Of a stretch of DNA of 64,000 bases, positions 31,909 to 40,774 are shown piece after piece. The stretch's first letter is position 1. Every line of letters begins with the position of its first letter. The notes under the pieces are model-generated. The model was not told where the DNA came from. It saw only the letters and a program-made list of their open reading frames with translations, and ran no database searches. Location: NCBI RefSeq assembly GCF_007362955.1, contig NZ_CP041696.1:4836001-4900000 (forward strand), in the 5' to 3' direction. Position numbers and translations under genes: made by a program. This stretch comes from Lysinibacillus fusiformis (GTDB lineage: Bacteria; Bacillota; Bacilli; Bacillales_A; Planococcaceae).

Positions 31909-33126
31909 ATGAATCTAAAAGAAACTATAGAAGTATTAAATAACGTTATATCTGAAAATAGTGACCTGATAAAAAACGAAGAATCTACAAAGCAATTCCT
32001 TATTTTACCTTTACTTAAAGGGCTAGGTTACGATACTTATAGCCCTCAAGAAGTCACTCCAGAATTCACAGCTGATTTTCATAAAAAAAATGAAAAAGTA
32101 GACTATGCTATTTCTATAAATGGGCAACCTCAGATTTTCCTTGAGGCAAAATCAATAAATACTAAGATCAATAAAAGCGCTCCGCAATTAAGTAGATATT
32201 TCAGTACGTTCCCTAGCGTTAAATTGGGTATTTTAACAAATGGAATTGAATATCACTTTTTTACTGATCTAAATAACTCAAATATAATGGACACTAAGCC
32301 ATTTTTCATTTTTAATATTATAAATCATAATGAAGAGGATTTTGAAAATCTGATTAAGTTTTCTAAAAATTTGTATGATGAAGAAACAGTAAAAATACTT
32401 GCTGAATCCTTAATATATTTTCAGTCATTTAAATCTGTGATTAAAGAAATTTTTGATTGCCCCAATGATGATTTTATCAAATTTGTGATTAAAGAACGGT
32501 TTAAATTTAAGGTAACTCAACAGTTTATTAACACCTCCCGTCCTTTAATAGTTAAAAGTATTCAAGAGGCAATATCTGAAGTAATTAGTGAAAAATTTAA
32601 TATTGATACAATGCGATCTTCCCAAGAAGTTTCTGCTACTGCAGTAGAGGGTATTACAAAAGATGATAAAAAGATTTACTATACACAGGACGAAATTGAC
32701 TCACTTGGGAAGTTTGAAGAGTTCGAGGGAGTAACAATTGTATTACCTAATCCAGACTCTTACATAAAATTATTAAAGTTAACATCAGAAGAATACTCAG
32801 TTGAAAAAGGTAATCCATTAAGTGATTTCTTTATTTCATCAGTTATAACGCAGGGTACAACAATAGTTGGGTATTTAATTGGTCAATACGTTAATCAAAT
32901 GGAAGATATAAAACTGTATACGGTTAAATCAAATGAAATAGAAAAATTCTTGGATGAAAACCCTATTCTTAAAGAAACTGGTTTTATTAACGCACGATTG
33001 AGTTCTAGATTAAATAAAAAAAATAATGAAACTACGTACTTTTTGAAAAGTTGCCTGAACAACCTATCATTTAGAGACATACCCAACCTTATTTCTAAAA
33101 TTGAAGACACAGAGAAATTTTTTTAA
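31909..33126 (+). CDS. Solitary HsdR_N-type restriction/defence protein
   Basis: A 405-residue protein. The N-terminal 150 residues match the type I restriction R-subunit N-terminal nuclease domain: QFLILPLLKGLGYD, then KVDYAISINGQPQIFLEAKS, with D65 and E79-A-K81 as the probable PD-(D/E)xK catalytic set. There is no helicase and no HsdM/HsdS gene nearby, so it acts alone or uses the C-terminal domain (about 230-405, unrecognised) as sensor. Good AAGGGAGAG site. Likely prophage-borne defence cargo. Confidence 0.7.
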   Translation: MNLKETIEVLNNVISENSDLIKNEESTKQFLILPLLKGLGYDTYSPQEVTPEFTADFHKKNEKVDYAISINGQPQIFLEAKSINTKINKSAPQLSRYFSTFPSVKLGILTNGIEYHFFTDLNNSNIMDTKPFFIFNIINHNEEDFENLIKFSKNLYDEETVKILAESLIYFQSFKSVIKEIFDCPNDDFIKFVIKERFKFKVTQQFINTSRPLIVKSIQEAISEVISEKFNIDTMRSSQEVSATAVEGITKDDKKIYYTQDEIDSLGKFEEFEGVTIVLPNPDSYIKLLKLTSEEYSVEKGNPLSDFFISSVITQGTTIVGYLIGQYVNQMEDIKLYTVKSNEIEKFLDENPILKETGFINARLSSRLNKKNNETTYFLKSCLNNLSFRDIPNLISKIEDTEKFF

Positions 33127-33162
33127 AATAAATTAAATAGCCGAACCCCCTCTACGTAATTT

Positions 33163-33306
33163 GAAAAAGACGAAGCAGAATTCCAAGCATTCGGCAACAA
33201 CCCTACTTTACAAAAATGGTACAAGGAGTTACCCAAAAGCCGTGAAGAGGACTTGCGGAAGCTCCGAAAGATGTGGGAGATATTGAAGGATAACGGGGAA
33301 ATATAA
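33163..33306 (+). pseudogene. Decayed copy of the cI 3' end (copy 2)
   Basis: The plus strand reads EAEFQAFGNNPTLQKWYKEL then PKSREEDLRKLRKMWEILKD, nearly identical to the last 45 residues of the CI-like repressor at 31180-31539 but without its start. It is followed by the same type of terminator. It lies between the HsdR_N gene and the ParB-like gene and marks a duplicated border. Confidence 0.85.
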
Positions 33307-33318
33307 TAGTAGTATGTT

Positions 33319-33341
33319 AGGACGTGCAAACAGCATGTCCT
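33319..33341 (+). terminator. cI-type terminator, copy 2
   Basis: AGGACGTGC, 5-nt loop, GCATGTCCT, then TTTAAAA. Counterpart of the hairpin at 31600-31628. Confidence 0.65.
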
Positions 33342-33455
33342 TTAAAACTATTATCGATGTAAACTTTAAACATTTATGTTTAAATTATTTTCTCATTAAA
33401 CTCTTAGCTATTTTTTCATGATATTTATAATTATTATGTTTGGAGTGCATTTAGA

Positions 33456-34940
33456 ATGAAAACAAAAACAATAAGAATAGATGATATCCATATTAATTTA
33501 TTAAACCCTCGATACATAGAACAAGAAAGCGAAGAACACGAAAAAGAACAAATAATTAAGAATGGTGATATTGAAAAGCTAATGAAGGATATTGCCCAAT
33601 TTGGTTTAGACCCTAGTGAAAATTTATTACTTACATTCGATACTACACTTAATAAATATATAGTTCATGAAGGGAATAGGAGAATAACTGCATTAAAATT
33701 ACTAAAAGATCCAAACCTTGTCCCCATTTTTATGAATAATAGGGATCTATATATTTCCAAAATTGAAGACATTAAAACTAGCACTGAATATAAACCTATT
33801 GTTAACGTTTCAGCAGTTGTAATGGAAAACTTTGAATTAATGAATCATTTTATTGAATTGAAACATACCAAAAACAACGGAGGAGCAGGAAGATTAGATT
33901 GGAAACCGGAAGATCAAGCTCGATTTAATAAAGTGAAGGATCCCTTTAAGAATAATCTGTTAAATGTTTTAACGAAGATTTTACCAGATAAAACAAATGA
34001 TTTTAATTTTACAACAATAGAAAGAATTATCAGTGATCCTGATATGAGAAATGCGTTGGCGCTTAATATAGAAAAATCGAATGGCCAAATAACTTTTAAT
34101 ACCACACAAGGATATAAGCGTTTTGAATATATCGTTACAGGATTAGCTAACAAGGAGTTTAATGTAAAAGATTTTTACTATAAAAACGATAGATTAAATT
34201 TTATCGAGACATATTTTAAAGAAACAAAAATTACCAATTCCGAAAAACAGCTGGATATGGATGAACAAATAATTTTCCCAGTTGAAGAAATCGCTGCTTC
34301 AGAAGCAACACAACATGATATAGTTTTAAACTCTCAGACGATAGAAAATGGTGGCATAGATAATATTACTACACTTTCACAAGCATCGTTTAATCAAAAT
34401 ATTGCCGTACCTGTACATACATCTAATGGAAACGAAGATACCACACTACCTTATGTTCCTGTGAAAAGAAATAGAAAACAACCTGAACCTAAGAAAAGAC
34501 CTTATTTTTTCCATGGGATTAATTATAAAGGTGATTTATACGGAATAAAACATTCATTATATGAAATTCATCATTTGGATGCTCAACAGTTTCCATTTTC
34601 TACAACAATGCTCTTTAGAACATTATTCGAATGTGTTATTCAGCAATTTATATTAAAAAATAATCTAGAAATTAAAACAAAAACTCCTATATATGATTTG
34701 TCAATTTCTAGCTTGCTAAAAGCTTGTACTGACAATAGCAGTGGGAATTTTAAAATTATAGAAAAACATCATAAGCAAGTAGCTAGAATTTTAAATGAAG
34801 CCCATGCACTCAAAGACCATGATGAATTAAATATTGTTACTCATGGCAACCAAAGACGACCATCTTATTCTAAACTTGAAGATATTGAAAGACGTTGGTA
34901 TGAAGCTATTAAAATTATGATAGAGCAAATTTCTGGCTAA
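33456..34940 (+). CDS. ParB/sulfiredoxin-like protein with C-terminal HEPN-like domain, defence cargo candidate
   Basis: A 494-residue protein. Residues 5-110 form a ParB/Srx-type N-terminal domain with the HEGNRRITAL motif at 71-80. Residues about 250-345 are a low-complexity linker. The C-terminal 150 residues are helical (SLYEIHHLDAQQFPFSTTML, then RTLFECVIQQFILKNN, ending in HDELNIVTHGN), similar in build to HEPN-type domains next to ParB in defence loci. Solitary; GGAG site upstream. The C-terminal assignment is tentative. Confidence 0.6.
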   Translation: MKTKTIRIDDIHINLLNPRYIEQESEEHEKEQIIKNGDIEKLMKDIAQFGLDPSENLLLTFDTTLNKYIVHEGNRRITALKLLKDPNLVPIFMNNRDLYISKIEDIKTSTEYKPIVNVSAVVMENFELMNHFIELKHTKNNGGAGRLDWKPEDQARFNKVKDPFKNNLLNVLTKILPDKTNDFNFTTIERIISDPDMRNALALNIEKSNGQITFNTTQGYKRFEYIVTGLANKEFNVKDFYYKNDRLNFIETYFKETKITNSEKQLDMDEQIIFPVEEIAASEATQHDIVLNSQTIENGGIDNITTLSQASFNQNIAVPVHTSNGNEDTTLPYVPVKRNRKQPEPKKRPYFFHGINYKGDLYGIKHSLYEIHHLDAQQFPFSTTMLFRTLFECVIQQFILKNNLEIKTKTPIYDLSISSLLKACTDNSSGNFKIIEKHHKQVARILNEAHALKDHDELNIVTHGNQRRPSYSKLEDIERRWYEAIKIMIEQISG

Positions 34941-35040
34941 TAGTATTTTTTTTTATTGAAGGTTAATAACCAATTATACATAAATTGGAGTGAAACCCAT
35001 TGACACAATAGAATATCCTATTTTCATTGGCACAAGAAAT

Positions 35041-35094
35041 AAAAGATGCAGAAGTTATGGAAGATGTGAGAGACTATAAAGAATGATGGTAAAT
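35041..35094 (+). pseudogene. More decayed copy of the cI 3' end (copy 3)
   Basis: The DNA around GATGCAGAAGTTATGGAAGA and the following TAAATAAATCATTT...AATGATTTTAAAA matches the cI end and its first downstream hairpin. It is followed by the third terminator copy and lies between the ParB-like gene and the OLD-like gene. Confidence 0.65.
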
Positions 35095-35155
35095 AAATCA
35101 TTTTCAATGAATGATTTTAAAACATCTTTATAAGTAACTTAATAATATGCAATTT

Positions 35156-35181
35156 AAGGACATGCCTATTGACATGCCTTT
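35156..35181 (+). terminator. cI-type terminator, copy 3 (imperfect)
   Basis: AAGGACATG pairs imperfectly with CATGCCTTT across an 8-nt loop. It stands in the same relation to the cI-tail remnant as copies 1 and 2. Confidence 0.55.
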
Positions 35182-35342
35182 AAAATAAATTGTTGCCAGA
35201 AATATTAAATATTTATGTTTTATATTGTTTTTCCGATATTTACATAGTGATATTTTTACGTATTTAATAAAATTTATAATAAGCAAAGCGACGTAACTTT
35301 TCAGTATTTTTAATTGTTTCAACAATATTAGGAGGCTTAATT

Positions 35343-37010
35343 GTGGTATTACTTACAGAATCACCGTATTTTACTAAAAAAGAATTGGACATAACTTCAA
35401 ATAAAGAAGTAAAAATTAAAAAAATAAAAAATATAGAATTAATAAAATTTCGTTCGTTGAAAAACAAGATATTTGAACTAGGTAATTGTATTACTGTTGT
35501 GAGTGGTAAAAATGGTACTATGAAGTCTACTCTGATGGGGTTGATAGCACATCCATTTGAATCAATTGACAAAAATGTTGACCCTTTTGGAAAAAAATTA
35601 AAAACGGATTTTAGTGACGTATTTAATTTCTCAGAAAAATATGATCAAGAAAAATATAAATATTTTATTTCTTTGGAAATTGATGACAATAAAGTGCTGA
35701 GGGAACCGATAGATTTGTACTTTAATAAAAGTGATAAACGTTTTAGACTTGTAGCAAGTGGAAGGAGTAAAGGAGATGGAAATTTTTCATTAAATACTTC
35801 ATTTGTCAATTTAAGAAGGTTATTTCCAATGGTTGATACAGAATCTAAACCTGATAGCTCAGTAATATATACAAAGGATGAACAAAAATTCATTGAAAAT
35901 TTTTATTCAAAGCTATTACAAAAACAGTCTTTTAGCTCAGTTGAAGCAGTTGCAGATAAGTCTCTAAAAACAACGCTTGGTCCTTCAAATTCTTATTACG
36001 ATTATGAATCAATATCATCTGGTGAAGATAATCTTGGGCATATAGTCAATAAGTTAATTGGTTTTATGAGACATACTAATATGGATAAAAGTTTGTCTAA
36101 TGGAATATTTTGTATCGATGAATTCGAAGCAAGTTTACATCCTGTTGTTCAAGTTAGATTATTTGATTATTTATTAACATGGGCTAAAGCTAACAATGTT
36201 CAACTTATTATTTCTACCCACTCTTTATATTTAATTTCACATATCTTAACAAGACAAAAGGATTTAAATAACAACGATATATTAATTAATATGATAAGTA
36301 CTGCATATGTAGAGGATAATAATTTTAATATTATTAAAAACCCTCCATATGAATTTGCATATAAAGAATTAACTTTTAAAGATTTCACAAACACTTTAGA
36401 AGAGGATATCCACCAAATAGATATTATATGTGAGGATGACATCGCGAAAGATTTTATTGATAAAATTTTAAAAACAAGAGAAATAAAGAAGTACATAAGC
36501 TATATTACAAACCTCTCGGAAGACGAAAAGAATAAGGGGAATTCTTATTCCGCTTTAGCAAGTCTTTGTATTAATGGCCAAAAACTACTTGAAAATTCTA
36601 TAGTTGTTTTTGATGCTGATGTTCCTGATGAAAAATTAAATAAAATCAAACTGTTTGATTTCTTCATTAAGTTACCAGATCCCGAGAATTTGCCTATTGA
36701 AAAAAGAATAGTAAAATATATTATTGATTTACCTGGAAACCATCAATTTTTCCGTGATTTTAATGCTGAAAAAGATAAATTCCTTAGTGATTTTACAGAT
36801 TTTGATATAAACTTGAACCAACCCGATTACAGAAATTGTCCAGTTAAACCATATAAAAATTGGTCCGATTCAGATATTAGAAAGTTTAAAAGAATTATTA
36901 CATTTTATATTAGAAATAATGAAGATTTAATTACTGATTTTAGAACCAAGTTTATCGAATTACTGAATAGAAAATTGAAAATAAAATCTTTACCACCAAT
37001 TATCGAATAA
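35343..37010 (+). CDS. OLD-like ATPase/TOPRIM nuclease, phage exclusion candidate
   Basis: A 555-residue protein starting at a GTG 7 bases after AGGAGG. Walker A GKNGTMKST is at residues 55-63, an ABC-type signature SSGEDNLGHIVNKL near 225, Walker B FCIDEFEASLHP near 255-267, and the H-loop LIISTHS near 285. After residue 355 a TOPRIM-like part follows (ICEDDIAKDFIDKIL, then VVFDADVPD). This AAA plus TOPRIM order is that of OLD-family nucleases such as P2 OLD, which block other phages. No partner gene is seen, so it resembles the single-gene class. Confidence 0.75.
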   Translation: MVLLTESPYFTKKELDITSNKEVKIKKIKNIELIKFRSLKNKIFELGNCITVVSGKNGTMKSTLMGLIAHPFESIDKNVDPFGKKLKTDFSDVFNFSEKYDQEKYKYFISLEIDDNKVLREPIDLYFNKSDKRFRLVASGRSKGDGNFSLNTSFVNLRRLFPMVDTESKPDSSVIYTKDEQKFIENFYSKLLQKQSFSSVEAVADKSLKTTLGPSNSYYDYESISSGEDNLGHIVNKLIGFMRHTNMDKSLSNGIFCIDEFEASLHPVVQVRLFDYLLTWAKANNVQLIISTHSLYLISHILTRQKDLNNNDILINMISTAYVEDNNFNIIKNPPYEFAYKELTFKDFTNTLEEDIHQIDIICEDDIAKDFIDKILKTREIKKYISYITNLSEDEKNKGNSYSALASLCINGQKLLENSIVVFDADVPDEKLNKIKLFDFFIKLPDPENLPIEKRIVKYIIDLPGNHQFFRDFNAEKDKFLSDFTDFDINLNQPDYRNCPVKPYKNWSDSDIRKFKRIITFYIRNNEDLITDFRTKFIELLNRKLKIKSLPPIIE

Positions 37011-37059
37011 ATATGGCCAACACTGATAAAATATTATATTATTAACTAGAGGTGATAAC

Positions 37060-37911
37060 ATGGCCAACCTATCCCCCCTACGCTATCCAGGTGGAAAAGA
37101 TAAAACCTATCAATACGTTAAGTATTTGGTACATGAAAATAACATTACAACTTATATCGAACCATTCGCTGGGGGTGCTGCTGTTGCCCTCAGACTTCTA
37201 CTAAATGACGATGTTCGGAAGATTATCATTAATGATTATGACAGAAGCATATATGCATTATGGAATACAATATTAACTAACCATAAAGCATTAATTCGAC
37301 TTATAGAAGAAACTGACATCACTATTGATGAATGGTATCGGCAAAAAAATGTTCAGCTAAATAAAGAGACTGAGGATGAGCTCCCACTAGCATTTTCTAC
37401 ACTATTCTTAAATCGTACAAATCGTTCTGGCATTATTAAAGCAGGTGTTATCGGTGGCAAAGCTCAAAATGGTAAGTACAAACTAGATTGTCGCTTCAAT
37501 AAAGATGAAATTATCAAGCGTATTAATAATATTGCTGAAAAAGCTGATTGCATTGAAGTTTATAACTTGGATGCTCAAGAATTTATTAGTACAGTTATTA
37601 AGCGAACTAGAAAATCACTTACATTTTTTGATCCACCTTATTATGATAAAGGGCCTGACCTATATACAAACTTTTATAAACATGTAGATCATCTTAATTT
37701 GGCCAACACAATTAAAAATGAAATGAAAAATCGTTATTGGATATTAACCTATGATATTGCTGAACAAATTGAAGAAATGTATGATGGCTATAAGCCTCAG
37801 AAATATCACTTGAATTATTCAATTGCCAAGCCAACTAAAGGCCAAGAATTCATTTTCTTTTCAAAAAAGATTGAACCTGGTCCCATTGAGTTGTTTTTAA
37901 AAGTTATCTAA
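37060..37911 (+). CDS. D12-class N6-adenine DNA methyltransferase
   Basis: A 283-residue protein. SPLRYPGGK at the start, YIEPFAGGAAVALRLL (SAM-binding FxGxG motif near residue 36) and the catalytic TFFDPPYYDK near residue 190 define a Dam-like D12 methylase. It may protect phage DNA against restriction or pair with a nuclease. An internal part of a close relative is found as a fragment at 53690-53926. AGAGGTGAT site upstream. Confidence 0.93.
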   Translation: MANLSPLRYPGGKDKTYQYVKYLVHENNITTYIEPFAGGAAVALRLLLNDDVRKIIINDYDRSIYALWNTILTNHKALIRLIEETDITIDEWYRQKNVQLNKETEDELPLAFSTLFLNRTNRSGIIKAGVIGGKAQNGKYKLDCRFNKDEIIKRINNIAEKADCIEVYNLDAQEFISTVIKRTRKSLTFFDPPYYDKGPDLYTNFYKHVDHLNLANTIKNEMKNRYWILTYDIAEQIEEMYDGYKPQKYHLNYSIAKPTKGQEFIFFSKKIEPGPIELFLKVI

Positions 37912-37932
37912 CCCCACTACCAAATAGTGGGG
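37912..37932 (+). terminator. Intrinsic terminator after the methylase gene
   Basis: CCCCACTA, 5-nt loop, TAGTGGGG, then TTTTATTA. Confidence 0.88.
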
Positions 37933-37988
37933 TTTTATTATATACTCAAAAAGAACGTATGTTCTTTATTAGGTAATGAGGTGTTATT

Positions 37989-38483
37989 TTGAAGTATTAT
38001 AGTCACTTGGAAGATTACATCAAAGATTTTTACACACGGATAGGTATCACTACTCCTCCCCTTCTGGATTTTAGAAAAATTGCAGAAAAGTTAGGGATTA
38101 AAGTTTTTTATTGGCCAGATACCAGCCAGGCATTATTCGCTGAAAACAAACCATTTATTTTACTAAACGAATCCTGTAACCAGCAGCAACAATGGCAAGA
38201 ATTTTGCCATGAATTAGCGCACGTCCTATTACATACTGGAGATCAATTCTATATGTCTCCCCTATTTCGCGAATACCAAGAACATAAAGCAAATAATTTC
38301 ATGTACCATGCTTGTATGCCCACCTTCATGCTGGATGAACTTGGATTAAATGATTGCACCCCATCAACGATTATGCAACTGCAGAAGGTGTTTAGTGTGG
38401 AATATGAGTTTGCTCAAAAGCGCTTAACGCAATACATAAACAACCACCGTTTTGTTCCATATTGGAACAGCGTAAAACGTTGA
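37989..38483 (+). CDS. ImmA/IrrE-type metallopeptidase
   Basis: A 164-residue protein from a TTG start after GAGGTG. The zinc-binding HELAH motif lies near residue 74 (EFCHELAHVLL), with a downstream EHKAN that supplies the third ligand. In ICEBs1 and many prophages ImmA cleaves the CI-type repressor; here it lies between the cargo genes and integrase and probably inactivates the repressor at 31180. Confidence 0.9.
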   Translation: MKYYSHLEDYIKDFYTRIGITTPPLLDFRKIAEKLGIKVFYWPDTSQALFAENKPFILLNESCNQQQQWQEFCHELAHVLLHTGDQFYMSPLFREYQEHKANNFMYHACMPTFMLDELGLNDCTPSTIMQLQKVFSVEYEFAQKRLTQYINNHRFVPYWNSVKR

Positions 38484-38531
38484 ATCTATGGGAAGATATA
38501 AGTAACTGTTTTTTATTACGAGGTGATGTTA

Positions 38532-39680
38532 ATGTTTTGTGAAAAAATTGATAAACAAATTTGGCGATGTATCGGTGAAGGGCCTCGTCACCCTATTACA
38601 GGCAAACGTAGGCAAGTTACTAGACGTGGCAAAACTAAAAAAGAAGCTGAAGACAAAGTTAAACAAGGAATTGCTACTTTAAATAATCAATCAGCGTTTG
38701 ACCCAGATATTCGCTTTGCAGAATTTAGCGACAGATGGATGAAACTTTATCGACTCAAAGGAAATAAAGAAACTACAGTTAAATACCGTGAATATTGTCT
38801 ATCGGTGCTTAAAAGGTATTTAGGGAAAGATAAATTAACAAACATCACAACTGTTCGGTACCAAGATATTATTAATGAACTTTTTGAGAACGGATCTGCT
38901 TATTTCACATTACGAGGGATTCATAACGCTGCCAAAATGATGTTCAATTACGCGAAAGAAATTGGTTTAATTGAAATCAATCCTGTAGATGGTGCATTCG
39001 TTCCAAAAAAGAAGATGACCTTAGAACAAGTAAACGGTGAGGATGTAGGACAATTATTTTTAGAGTCAGATGAATTAAAAGAGTTTTTAAGAGAAGCTGA
39101 TAGGTATCCCAATATCGCCTATCGGGCGATCATCTATACAATAGCCTTTACTGGAATGCGCCCAGGTGAAGCACTTGCGTTGAAACATGAAGATGTTGAT
39201 TTAATAAACAAGACCATTCGAATTAACAAAACTAATTTCGCAAAAAGTGAGCGAAAAAAAGATTTCGAATTAACGCCCCCTAAAACACTTGGAAGTGTGC
39301 GAATTATTGATATTGATGATATTGTCGTGGCAAAGATTCAAGAACTAATTAATTTTCGTGCGCTTCACAAATGGAATGATAATGGCTATGTCTTCGGCGA
39401 GAAGGACGGCTACCCTACTACGGTCAAAATGTTGAACAGAGCTGTAAAACGTATTGCTTCAAGAACCAATATTGATAAACCTTTCCGCACGTATATTTTA
39501 CGACATACTCACATCAGTCTTCTCGCAGAAGCTGAGGTAGATCTCAATTATATTATGAATCGTGTAGGACATAAAAACTCCGAAACTACTACCCAAATCT
39601 ATCTCCACGTAACAGGAGGCATGCGTGAAAATGCATCACAAAAAATGCACGCTAAATTCACCGCCCTATTGGATGATTAA
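38532..39680 (+). CDS. int: Tyrosine-family phage integrase
   Basis: About 382 residues from the ATG at 38532, chosen for its 7-base spacing from GAGGTG. An AP2-like arm-binding domain (GKRRQVTRRGKTKKEAEDKV) is followed by a SAM-like core-binding domain and the catalytic domain: Arg in GMRPGEAL near 208, HTHISLLAE (H-x-x-R partner region LRHTH near 322), GHKNSETTTQIYLHV with the nucleophile Tyr near 356. A truncated close homologue lies at 52040-52530. It marks one end of the prophage. Confidence 0.95.
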   Translation: MFCEKIDKQIWRCIGEGPRHPITGKRRQVTRRGKTKKEAEDKVKQGIATLNNQSAFDPDIRFAEFSDRWMKLYRLKGNKETTVKYREYCLSVLKRYLGKDKLTNITTVRYQDIINELFENGSAYFTLRGIHNAAKMMFNYAKEIGLIEINPVDGAFVPKKKMTLEQVNGEDVGQLFLESDELKEFLREADRYPNIAYRAIIYTIAFTGMRPGEALALKHEDVDLINKTIRINKTNFAKSERKKDFELTPPKTLGSVRIIDIDDIVVAKIQELINFRALHKWNDNGYVFGEKDGYPTTVKMLNRAVKRIASRTNIDKPFRTYILRHTHISLLAEAEVDLNYIMNRVGHKNSETTTQIYLHVTGGMRENASQKMHAKFTALLDD

Positions 39681-39711
39681 TCCTCTATAAACCACTTCTG
39701 GAACGAAAAAA

Positions 39712-39763
39712 GGATAAATGTTGCTGTTTGGTTGCTTTTTCCCAAAACCAGCTTCATTTATCC
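39712..39763 (-). terminator. Long-hairpin terminator beyond integrase
   Basis: On the minus strand GGATAAATG...GCTG...TTTTGG pairs with CCAAA...CAGC...CATTTATCC, followed by TTTTTTCG. It would end a minus-strand transcript coming from the host side. The prophage attachment site is most likely in this intergenic stretch after integrase, but the other end is outside the window, so the core cannot be named. Confidence 0.65.
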
Positions 39764-39764
39764 C

Positions 39765-39830
39765 CTACAAACGTTGATATATCAAGGTTTCTTTAAAATC
39801 TGACACCTTATATTCATCGTAAGCGTTCAT
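39765..39830 (-). CDS. Micro-frame at the host-prophage junction, 21 aa
   Basis: An ATG after AGAGGG opens a 21-codon frame (MNAYDEYKVSDFKETLIYQR) that ends just before the terminator. It may be a micro-protein or the 5' remnant of a gene disrupted at the junction. Confidence 0.35.
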   Translation of the reverse strand: MNAYDEYKVSDFKETLIYQRL

Positions 39831-40124
39831 CTTTTTACCCTCTTTCATATGTATTCGCAAAGCCTATTATAGCAAGGTTTCTCACGAATGTACAAAGACA
39901 TGCTTTTTGCCTGATTTCATGGGTTTTCGGGAGAAATGTGACTTTTTCGTGATTTTGGTGACTTTTTTTGTGTAACAGAGTGGTGTTAGAGTTTGGGTCG
40001 TTACACACCTAAAAAATGGGTTTTAATTCTGCCTGTTGAACTTAGCTTTTTTTGTTATGTACATTTAATAGTCAATTACCTAGAATGGTAAATAGTAGAT
40101 TCATTTGAAAGCGAGGTATATGTA
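39831..40124. other. Non-coding AT-rich junction
   Basis: No gene is seen. The decamer CAAGGTTTCT occurs here (39882-39891) and again at 39783-39792. The rest is T-rich with no clear structure. Confidence 0.4.
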
Positions 40125-40454
40125 TTGAATAATTGCACTAACTGCTTGGCAAATAATTCTTATAAAAAGATCATTAAAGATGGTTCAATACTATATATAT
40201 GTGAGTATTGCAATACAGTTAAAGAAGATACTAAAGAGGATATTGTTAATAAAACTCCTTCCTCAGTTACAGAGTTAGTATCTGAAGCTGAAGAAGTTCC
40301 TAAGTATAATGAAAAAAATGTAGCTACATTTAATGCATTACTAGCTTTTTCATTTATTTTAAGTATATTAGTATTTATAGTAGTAACAACAGATACTACT
40401 GTTTTTTTTGATGATATAATTGAAATTTTCAGACTTGATGACGGGAAGAAGTAA
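40125..40454 (+). CDS. Zinc-ribbon membrane protein
   Basis: A 109-residue protein from a TTG after GAGGT. The N-terminus holds a zinc ribbon (CTNCLANNSYKKI and CEYCNTVKED, C-x2-C twice), followed by one transmembrane helix (FNALLAFSFILSILVFIVVT). Its last residues lie at a junction with an inverted terminase/portal remnant, so the C-terminus may be altered. Confidence 0.55.
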   Translation: MNNCTNCLANNSYKKIIKDGSILYICEYCNTVKEDTKEDIVNKTPSSVTELVSEAEEVPKYNEKNVATFNALLAFSFILSILVFIVVTTDTTVFFDDIIEIFRLDDGKK

Positions 40455-40545
40455 GTGAAACTGAATACGAAGTAGGAAAAAATTTAGGCGATGTAACTCC
40501 AATTTCACCTGTCATGGCAGCTTCAATTCTCTTTAAAAAACTAGT
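40446..40545 (-). pseudogene. Portal protein N-terminal fragment (lambda-type)
   Basis: On the minus strand, directly after the DUF6148-type gene, a short frame reads FLKRIEAAMTGEIGVTSPKF and then breaks off at the plus-strand gene junction. Lambda-type portal genes normally start here, so this is probably the remaining 5' end of a deleted portal gene. Confidence 0.5.
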
Positions 40546-40774
40546 CCAACGTCCCTCGGTTCTGATACGATGTGGACAATTTTTCTTTGACCAATCGTAA
40601 TGTTGCTTTACCCGATTCCCTTTGCCAAAACTTAATCTGTTCACGCACCTGGGCTAGATTAGCTCGTTCTAAACGCTGATTATCGATAGAGTAGCTCTGC
40701 CCTTTGGCAATAGCCTCCTCCGCATTGAGCCAAATTTGCAGCCGATTTTTTACTTCCTCAACAGTAAACGCCAT
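40541..40774 (-). CDS. DUF6148-like head-joining protein
   Basis: A 77-residue helical protein (TVEEVKNRLQIWLNAEEAIA, GQSYSIDNQRLERANLAQV) that in lambda-like phages of Firmicutes lies between terL and the portal, like gpW. It appears intact within an otherwise decayed prophage. Confidence 0.65.
   Translation of the reverse strand: MAFTVEEVKNRLQIWLNAEEAIAKGQSYSIDNQRLERANLAQVREQIKFWQRESGKATLRLVKEKLSTSYQNRGTLD

Noticed and set aside
35128-35572. Minus-strand frames opposite the start of the OLD-like gene
   Set aside because: They are shadows of AT-rich coding and terminator sequence with low-complexity hydrophobic translations.
40429-40644. 71-aa minus-strand frame overlapping the DUF6148-like gene
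   Set aside because: Its first half is out-of-frame shadow of the DUF6148-like gene; only the last part, treated separately, resembles a portal N-terminus.
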